Source: an uncultured Oscillibacter sp. (GTDB lineage Bacteria > Bacillota > Clostridia > Oscillospirales > Oscillospiraceae). Taken from it: DNA of 10,763 nucleotides. The notes under the pieces were generated by a model that saw only the letters and a program-made list of their open reading frames with translations, ran no database searches and was not told the origin of the DNA. The translations under genes and the position numbers were made by a program. The stretch spans positions 1 through 10,763 of the forward strand of contig CAMXNV010000059.1 of the NCBI GenBank assembly GCA_947245315.1, given 5' to 3'. Shown in pieces: positions 5,924-10,763 of the stretch. Within the stretch, counting starts at the first letter, position 1, and every line of letters begins with the position of its first letter.

Positions 5924-6099
5924 GGCTTTTGGGGTCTTGAAGCATGATTATCCCCACTTTAGACCCATTTGGACAAGATTTGACTGGAAAAACTTTGAGG
6001 GGCGGGTGGGAAAAGGTTACAAAACGGTAACGGAAAAAGGGGAAAAAGGGGACCGGCTCCGGGGCCTGGGGAAGAATTTGCCTGGGAACCACTTGGAAA

Positions 6100-7593
6100 T
6101 TAGGAGGGCGGGGAGCGCCGCCGCCCGGCCCCCAGGCCCAGCAGGCCCCGCAGCCAGAGGATGTCCCTCCAGCCCACCACCCGGAACAGCAGCCAGAGGG
6201 AGAGCAGGGCCAGCAGGTAGCACCCCGCCGGGGTCAGGACCCCTGTCAGGCCCTCCCGGGCCGTCAGCAGGGCGGGCGGGAGAGCGGCGGCGGCCCCGCA
6301 GAGGACGGCCAGCAGGGCCGGGGCGGGGGAGAGGCGGAGCTTGGCCGTCACCGCCAGGCGGCGGAGGCTGAGGGCGAAGTTCAAAAGGTGGGTGGCGGCG
6401 AAGCTGAAGTAATAGCCCCCCATGCCCCACCGGGGCAGCAGCAGCCAGAGGAAGGCCACGTCCAGCAGGGAGGTCAGCAGGTTGTACCGGGCGTTGGCGC
6501 TCTGCTGGCCCAGGCCCTTGCACATGGCGTCCACCACGCCGTCCAGGTAGAGGATGGGGAGGAGGGGGGCGTAGAGCCGTATGCAGGCCCCGGCGGCCTC
6601 GCTGTGGTAGAGCAGCTCCGCCAGGGGCCGGGCGGAGGCGAAGAGAACGCCCCCGGCGCAGACGCCGAAGAGCCAGGAGACCCGCAGCCCCTGCCGGGCC
6701 AGGTACCGGACCCGGACCTGGCCCCGGCGCCCGGCGCACCGGGAGAACTCCGCCACCAGCAGGTCCGCCAGGGAGGCCAGGATGGCGGCGGGGAACATGA
6801 GGACGGGGAAGACCATGCCGTGGAGGACGCCGTAGTCGGCCATGGCGTTCACCGTCCCGGCGTGGAGGGCCAGCCGCCGGGGGATGATGAGCTGCTCCAC
6901 CGTGTTCAGCCCCGCCCGGAGGTCGTCCGCCAGGCCCACCGGAAGGGCCATGCGGACAATCCGGCCATAGGGCGGGCGGCCCCTGCCCGCGGCCCCCTCC
7001 CGGCGGAGGACCCACAGGACCCCCAGGGACAGCGCCGAGGCGGCGGAGGCCCCCAGGGCCACGGCCAGGCAGGAGCGGGCCTCCCCGGTCCACCGGGAGA
7101 GGAGGGCGAAGGTCACCGCCATGGCACAGCCCTGCTCTAAAAACTCCACGGCCACCAGGGTCCGCAGCCGCCCGGCGGCGGTGAAGAGGCCCGTCATCAC
7201 GCCGTTGAGGCAGCCGATGGGCAGGAAGAGGGCGAAGGCCCGGAGGGCCTCCTCCCCGGCGGCGTTTCCGATCCAGCTCCCGGCGATTCGGGGCGTGAGG
7301 AGCCAGAGCCCCGCCGCCGTGGGCAGGGCGAAGAACAGGCCGTATTGAAAGCAGCCCGAGAGGACGGGCCGGACGCCCCGTCCCCGGCCCAGGGACTCGG
7401 CGGAGAGGTAGAGGGCGCAGGTCCGGACCCCGGCGGAGCCCAGGGTGAAGGCCAGCATCCGCACTGAGAGAATCAATTGCAGGAGGCCCACCCCGGCGGC
7501 CCCGATCCGGCCGGAGAGGTAGACCTGAAAGCTCATGGAGACCAGCCGGAGCAGCAGGTTCGCCCCGGTGAGGAGCAGCGCGCCGTAGAACAT
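6100..7593 (-). CDS. MOP-superfamily flippase, SpoVB/MurJ-like
   Basis: The 497-residue product is almost wholly hydrophobic, with about 12-14 predicted membrane helices broken by short Arg-rich loops. The N-terminus (MFYGALLLTGANLLLRLVSMSFQVYLSGRIGAAGVGLLQL) matches the SpoVB-type opening, in which a GT-(L)-x-R/K start is followed by a RIGAxGxGLxQL loop. The length fits the SpoVB/polysaccharide-transporter branch. Such proteins flip lipid-linked sugars across the membrane; SpoVB acts in spore cortex formation. Start: the ATG at 7593 has AAAGGA 6 nt upstream; an in-frame GTG at 7620 lacks a ribosome site. It is divergent from the 69-residue gene and 420 bp from the G5/3D gene. Whether it acts in sporulation or in capsule-type export cannot be told. 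The arginine-rich C-terminus GRRRSPPS is unremarkable. Confidence 0.85.
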   Translation of the reverse strand: MFYGALLLTGANLLLRLVSMSFQVYLSGRIGAAGVGLLQLILSVRMLAFTLGSAGVRTCALYLSAESLGRGRGVRPVLSGCFQYGLFFALPTAAGLWLLTPRIAGSWIGNAAGEEALRAFALFLPIGCLNGVMTGLFTAAGRLRTLVAVEFLEQGCAMAVTFALLSRWTGEARSCLAVALGASAASALSLGVLWVLRREGAAGRGRPPYGRIVRMALPVGLADDLRAGLNTVEQLIIPRRLALHAGTVNAMADYGVLHGMVFPVLMFPAAILASLADLLVAEFSRCAGRRGQVRVRYLARQGLRVSWLFGVCAGGVLFASARPLAELLYHSEAAGACIRLYAPLLPILYLDGVVDAMCKGLGQQSANARYNLLTSLLDVAFLWLLLPRWGMGGYYFSFAATHLLNFALSLRRLAVTAKLRLSPAPALLAVLCGAAAALPPALLTAREGLTGVLTPAGCYLLALLSLWLLFRVVGWRDILWLRGLLGLGAGRRRSPPS

Positions 7594-7620
7594 GGAGCTT
7601 CCTTTTTTCAAATATAACAC

Positions 7621-7646
7621 CCCCGTCCTACACTATATGGACGGGG
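7621..7646. repeat. inverted repeat in the divergent flippase / small-gene region
   Basis: CCCCGTCC (7621-7628) and GGACGGGG (7639-7646) are perfect inverted copies around a 10-nt A/T-rich centre, 27 nt upstream of the flippase ATG. It may be a hairpin in the flippase leader or a regulator site. The centre on the minus strand, CATATAGT, resembles a sporulation sigma-E -10 with one mismatch, but no -35 partner is convincing. Confidence 0.45.
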
Positions 7647-7678
7647 CTGGGAGGGTAGGACAAAAAGGGGAGGGCGTG

Positions 7679-7707
7679 TTGAATTTGCATGGGGCCTGTG
7701 CTAAAAT
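7679..7707 (+). promoter_or_regulatory. sigma-A-like promoter for the 69-residue gene and racemase
   Basis: TTGAAT (7679-7684) and TAAAAT (7702-7707) are separated by exactly 17 bp, 43 nt before the first start codon. It reads away from the flippase gene. Confidence 0.65.
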
Positions 7708-7750
7708 AAAAACCATCTATCTATTGAAATTCGCGGAGGAGGACTGGGCA

Positions 7751-7960
7751 ATGAGCGGCTGGCTGTTGATTTGGGTGCTGTTTGCCGCCGGGTTCGTTCC
7801 ACTGGGGTGCGGAATTTATTTTCTGCTCAACCGAACGTTAAGGGCGGAGCGGGCTCAGCGCAGGGCGGGGATTGCGTTTATTGCCGTCGGGCTGGCGATG
7901 ATGTTCCCCGTCCTGTGGGCGCTGGTTCCGCTTTTGCTGCGGGGCATACGCTTTGCGTAA
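7751..7960 (+). CDS. small two-helix membrane protein of unknown function
   Basis: The product is 69 residues, starting MSGWLLIWVLFAAGF, with two hydrophobic helices (about 3-25 and 40-63). They are separated by a positively charged loop NRTLRAERAQRRAG, which predicts both ends outside and the loop in the cytoplasm. The start at 7751 is set by GGAGGAGG 8 nt upstream; the frame stays open further upstream but without a ribosome site. It has no motif I recognise. It lies 49 nt before the racemase gene on the same strand behind one promoter, so the two may be co-expressed, but no functional link is visible. Confidence 0.7.
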   Translation: MSGWLLIWVLFAAGFVPLGCGIYFLLNRTLRAERAQRRAGIAFIAVGLAMMFPVLWALVPLLLRGIRFA

Positions 7961-8009
7961 CGGATGACGGCTTTCGGAAAATACAAAATTAGGAAGGGAA
8001 GATTCGCGT

Positions 8010-8648
8010 ATGAATATCGCCGTGATTGCCGGGACGCCGGTGGACACCCAAATGGGCGTGGACCTGCTGCGCCGCAAGGGGGCCGGGGCCCTGGGCTTTC
8101 CCGTCTCCCGGACCCCGGAGGAGCAGACCGCCTTTCAGGTGGGCTCCCAGTCCGCCCGGGAGGCGGCCCTGGGGGCTCTGCTGGACGAAATCAGGGCCCG
8201 GGGCATGGAGCGGGTCCTGCTCTACTGCAACTCCCTCAGCGCCACCATCGACGCCCACGCCCTGGCGGAGGCCCGGGGCCTTCGCATCTGGACCCCCATG
8301 GACGTCTACGGCGAGATCGCCCGGCGCTATCGCCGGGTGGGGGTCCTGGCCGCCAACTGCCAGGGGGCCGCGGGGGTGGAGCGGGCCATGGTGAACGCCG
8401 CCCCCGAGACCCTGGTCCTGGGGACGGGGAACCTGAACCTGGTGCTGGGCATCGAGGCGGGCCGCCCGCCGGAGGAGCTGGCGGAGCGCTGTGAGCATCT
8501 CCTCCGCTTCTTCGAGGGCAGCGGCGCGGAGGCCGTGGTCCTGGGCTGCACCCATTTTCCCTACGTGAAGGAGGCCCTGCAAAGGCGGACGGGCCTCCCC
8601 GTCCTGGACCCGTCGGAGACGCTGGCGGAGCTGGTCCTGGCCCCCTAA
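8010..8648 (+). CDS. aspartate/glutamate racemase-family protein
   Basis: The 212-residue product carries the two catalytic cysteine motifs of cofactor-independent racemases: CNSLSATID with Cys73 and GCTHFP with Cys180. The protein is shorter than MurI (about 260-270) and lacks the DSGxGG N-terminal motif of glutamate racemase, having IAGTPVDTQMGVDLL instead. It therefore belongs to the wider Asp/Glu/hydantoin racemase group rather than to murI proper. It probably inverts an acidic amino acid or a similar substrate in the cytoplasm; the substrate cannot be read. The start at 8010 has AGGAAGGGAAG about 8 nt upstream. It is the second gene after the promoter at 7679 and is followed by a terminator-like hairpin. 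Confidence 0.85.
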   Translation: MNIAVIAGTPVDTQMGVDLLRRKGAGALGFPVSRTPEEQTAFQVGSQSAREAALGALLDEIRARGMERVLLYCNSLSATIDAHALAEARGLRIWTPMDVYGEIARRYRRVGVLAANCQGAAGVERAMVNAAPETLVLGTGNLNLVLGIEAGRPPEELAERCEHLLRFFEGSGAEAVVLGCTHFPYVKEALQRRTGLPVLDPSETLAELVLAP

Positions 8649-8688
8649 AAGGCGGAAATTTCCAGGTAAACGATTACGCGCCGTCTCC

Positions 8689-8724
8689 CCGGAAAACGGA
8701 GGGGCGGCGCCCCGCTTTTTCCGG
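8689..8724 (+). terminator. terminator-like hairpin after the racemase gene
   Basis: An inner stem GGGGC/GCCCC (8701-8713) is nested in an outer pairing CCGGAAAA (8689-8696) with TTTTCCGG (8717-8724). On the plus strand the inner stem is followed by GCTTTTT, which fits an intrinsic terminator. Flanking CTCCCC/GGGGAG (8685-8690, 8729-8734) could lengthen it. It stands 40 nt beyond the racemase stop. Confidence 0.65.
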
Positions 8725-8762
8725 AGATGGGGAGCCCCTGAGGCCGTAAAGATTCCGCAAGA

Positions 8763-8792
8763 AACGGCAAAATTTCCAGAAAAATTGCCGTT
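8763..8792. repeat. hairpin just upstream of the rnf promoter
   Basis: AACGGCAA (8763-8770) pairs with TTGCCGTT (8785-8792), with three further A/T pairs inside after two mismatches. It ends 7 bp before the -35 of the rnf promoter. It could be a second terminator insulating rnf or a regulator site; no T-run follows on the plus strand. Confidence 0.45.
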
Positions 8793-8799
8793 CACAGAC

Positions 8800-8828
8800 T
8801 GGACATTTTTAGAAGAAGGGTGTACAAT
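8800..8828 (+). promoter_or_regulatory. sigma-A-like promoter of the rnf operon
   Basis: TGGACA (8800-8805) and TACAAT (8823-8828) are each 5/6 matches with a 17-bp spacer. The leader to the rnfC ATG is about 105 nt. It includes a possible hairpin at 8867-8885 (GGCCCC with GGGGACC, one bulge) followed by GTCTTTT, which might attenuate. The repeated TGTCAGGA (8829-8836 and 8911-8918) brackets this leader. No Rex-type operator is evident. Confidence 0.72.
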
Positions 8829-8938
8829 GTCAGGAAGTATGTGATAGTCTGTCCAGGCACGTCAGTGGCCCCGCTGGTGGGGACCGTCTTTTCCTCCGCG
8901 CCCGGGCCGCTGTCAGGAGTAAAAAATGAGGTGAAATA

Positions 8939-10315
8939 ATGGCACAAGCGTTCTTTGGCGGCGTTCATCCCCACGACATGAAAGCCGCGACCAATGAAAA
9001 GGCCATTGAGCAGCTGCCTGCCCCGGCTCAAGTGGTCATTCCCATGTCCCAGCACTTCGGCGCGCCATGCACCCCCCTTGTGAAGGCCGGCGACCACGTG
9101 AAGGTGGGCCAGAAGATCGGCGAGTTCCGCGGGCTCGGAGCCCCCATTCACGCCAGCGTCTCCGGCACCGTCAAGGCGGTGGAGCCCCGGCCCTATTCCA
9201 TGGGCGGGAACATCATGTCGGTCATAATTGAAAACGACATGCAGGACGAGGTCAGCGAGGAGGTCCAGGCCCCCGCGAATCCGGACGCCCTGAGCGTGGA
9301 CGAGATGGTGGAGATTGTGAAAAACGCCGGAATCGTCGGCATGGGCGGCGCCACCTTCCCCACCCACGTGAAGATCTCCGGGGGCATCGGAAAGGTGGAC
9401 ACGGTAATCATCAACGGAGCCGAGTGCGAGCCCTACATCACGGGGGACCACCGGGCCATGCTGGAGCGCTCCGAGGAGATCATCGGCGGCGCTACATATC
9501 TGGCCAAGATGTTCGGCGTGGAAAAAGTCGTCATCGGCGTGGAGGTCAATAAACAAAACGGAATTGACCAGCTGAACAAAACCATCTCCGAAAAGCACGC
9601 CCCCGTGGTGGTGGAGGGCCTCCGCTGCCGCTACCCCCAGGGCGGTGAGAAGCAGCTCTGCCAGGCCATCACCGGCAAGCAGGTGCCCCCGGGCGGCCTG
9701 CCCAGCAACATCGGCTGCGCGGTCTTCAATATCAACACCACCTGCGCCATCTTCCGGGCCATCACGACGGGCATGCCCGTGGTGAAAAAGGTGGTCACGG
9801 TCTCCGGCTCCGGCGTGGTGGAGCCCAAGAACGTGGAGTGCCCCATCGGCACCCCCGTGTCCCTCCTGTTCGACTTCTGCGGCGGGCTGAAGGACGGCAC
9901 CTATAAGCTCATCGCCGGCGGCCCCATGATGGGCATGGCCCAGTACACCGCCGACATCCCCGTGGCCAAGGGCACGGGCTGCATGCTGGCCTTCTGCGAG
10001 AAGGAAGAGCAGACCGTGGAGCATCCCCAGTGCATCCGCTGCGGCAAGTGCGTGGGCGTGTGCCCCATGCACCTGGAGCCCCTGTTCCTGTACCAGTATG
10101 CCTCCAAGGGCCTGGTGGATGAGCTGAACGACGCCCATATTATGGACTGCATGGAGTGCGGCGCCTGTGCCTACACCTGCCCGGCCCGGCTCCACCTGAC
10201 CCATATGTTCAAGACCGGCAAGCAGCTGGTCAAGGACGCCGCGGTCAAGGCCAAGGCGGCCGCCGAGGCCAAAAAAGCCGCCGAAGAGGCGAAAAAGGAG
10301 GTTGTCAACAAATGA
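8939..10315 (+). CDS. rnfC: Rnf electron transport complex subunit C (ferredoxin:NAD+ oxidoreductase)
   Basis: RnfC is the peripheral subunit carrying FMN/NADH-type and iron-sulfur sites of the membrane Rnf complex, which couples ferredoxin oxidation by NAD+ to Na+ or H+ export. The 458 residues match the compact clostridial form. The N-terminal barrel-sandwich part (about 1-95, with PLVKAGDHVKVGQKIGEF) is followed by the Rossmann-like region with GMGGATFP (134-141) and NGAECEPYITGDHR (159-172). Two ferredoxin motifs follow: Cys365-368-371-375 (CIRCGKCVGVCP) and Cys404-407-410-414 (CMECGACAYTCP). The short Ala/Lys-rich tail (434-458) is the usual coiled end. GAGGTG lies 5-6 nt before the ATG. 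The stop overlaps the rnfD start as ATGA, so the two are translationally coupled. Other rnf genes (G, E, A, B) would be expected to the right, outside the window. Confidence 0.97.
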   Translation: MAQAFFGGVHPHDMKAATNEKAIEQLPAPAQVVIPMSQHFGAPCTPLVKAGDHVKVGQKIGEFRGLGAPIHASVSGTVKAVEPRPYSMGGNIMSVIIENDMQDEVSEEVQAPANPDALSVDEMVEIVKNAGIVGMGGATFPTHVKISGGIGKVDTVIINGAECEPYITGDHRAMLERSEEIIGGATYLAKMFGVEKVVIGVEVNKQNGIDQLNKTISEKHAPVVVEGLRCRYPQGGEKQLCQAITGKQVPPGGLPSNIGCAVFNINTTCAIFRAITTGMPVVKKVVTVSGSGVVEPKNVECPIGTPVSLLFDFCGGLKDGTYKLIAGGPMMGMAQYTADIPVAKGTGCMLAFCEKEEQTVEHPQCIRCGKCVGVCPMHLEPLFLYQYASKGLVDELNDAHIMDCMECGACAYTCPARLHLTHMFKTGKQLVKDAAVKAKAAAEAKKAAEEAKKEVVNK

Positions 10316-10763
10316 CGGACTATAAAAATCTCAAGCTGATCGCCACCTCCTCGCCCCATATCCGCGGCAGCGAGACCACCCAGGGCATCATGAAGGACGT
10401 CATCATCGCCATGCTGCCCGCCCTGGCTTACGCCTGCTTCAACTTCGGCCTCCGGGCCCTGACCCTCACCGCCGTGTCCGTGGCGGGCTGCGTGTTCTTC
10501 GAGTGGCTGTACCGTAAGCTGATGAAGAAGCCCCAGTCCGTTCAGGACCTGAGCGCCGTGGTCACCGGCATGCTGCTGGCCTTCGTCAGCCCCGTGCAGA
10601 TTCCCTATTGGATGATCCTGATCGGGGACGCTTTCGCGATCATCATTGTCAAGCAGCTCTTCGGCGGCATCGGCAAGAACTTCGTGAACCCCGCCCTGGC
10701 GGGCCGGGCCGTGCTGCTGGCCAGCTACGCCGGCACCATGACCAGCTGGGTGGACCCCGCCGT
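10312..10763 (+). CDS. rnfD: Rnf electron transport complex subunit D (partial, 3' end outside window)
   Basis: The first 150 residues are present; the gene continues beyond the right edge. RnfD is an integral membrane subunit with covalent FMN that, with RnfE, RnfA and RnfG, moves electrons and ions in the Rnf complex. Family features seen are the opening SSPHIRGSETTQGIMKDVIIAMLPAL (13-38), a first helix at about 26-46, QDLSAVVTGMLLAFVSP (78-94) and the loop FGGIGKNFVNPALAGRAVLL (117-136). The FMN-attachment threonine lies further downstream and is not in view. AAGGAGG about 10 nt before the ATG sits in the last rnfC codons. Confidence 0.95.
   Translation, partial: MTDYKNLKLIATSSPHIRGSETTQGIMKDVIIAMLPALAYACFNFGLRALTLTAVSVAGCVFFEWLYRKLMKKPQSVQDLSAVVTGMLLAFVSPVQIPYWMILIGDAFAIIIVKQLFGGIGKNFVNPALAGRAVLLASYAGTMTSWVDPA

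Noticed and set aside
4567..5940. Long plus-strand open frame of 457 codons
   Set aside because: Antisense of the G5/3D gene; composition is typical of a complement-strand shadow and there is no ribosome site.
8792..10204. Long minus-strand open frame of 470 codons
   Set aside because: Antisense of rnfC, whose iron-sulfur motifs and family-wide match are unmistakable.
1..10763. CRISPR array, tRNA or rRNA genes, prophage or complete insertion sequence
   Set aside because: No regularly spaced repeats, cloverleaf or rRNA signatures, and no transposase or phage genes were seen on either strand.

Overview
The window comes from a GC-rich, probably spore-lineage member of the Clostridia. The closest fit by eye is a gut Oscillospiraceae-type genome (Flavonifractor, Lawsonibacter, Oscillibacter and relatives). 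The grounds are the clostridial form of the Rnf complex, a SpoVB-like flippase, a G5/3D-domain cell-wall protein, strong AAGGAGG-type ribosome sites and a heavily G/C-ended codon bias. The taxonomic call is inference from gene content, not from a marker gene.

Left part (1-4441), all on the minus strand, read right to left: a GntR/UTRA regulator, purE, an unrecognised 227-residue protein, purC, a 45-residue membrane microprotein and purF, which runs off the left edge. The regulator has a sigma-A-like promoter whose -10 overlaps a perfect 7-bp dyad, the pattern expected of an autorepressed operon. PurE and PurC act in steps 6 and 7 (8 by another count) of IMP synthesis and PurF in step 1, so this is the start of a de novo purine operon. 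The PurF is odd: the N-terminal nucleophilic cysteine and other glutamine-site residues are absent while the PRPP loop is intact. Between purC and purF lies about 330 bp of non-coding DNA. It holds a 160-bp MITE-like element with 15-bp inverted ends and a TA duplication, followed by a dense cluster of hairpins.

Middle part (4441-7650): an intrinsic terminator, then a G5/3D-domain cell-wall protein on the minus strand with its own strong promoter and a GC-rich leader of about 200 nt, then a 14-helix-type MOP/SpoVB-like flippase, also on the minus strand. Both suggest envelope or spore-wall work.

Right part (7650-10763), plus strand: a promoter driving a 69-residue two-helix membrane protein and an aspartate/glutamate racemase-family enzyme, a terminator-like hairpin, then a promoter and leader for rnfC and rnfD (partial at the right edge). 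These are the first genes of the Rnf ferredoxin:NAD+ oxidoreductase, which pumps ions across the membrane. No tRNA, rRNA, CRISPR array or full insertion sequence is visible.
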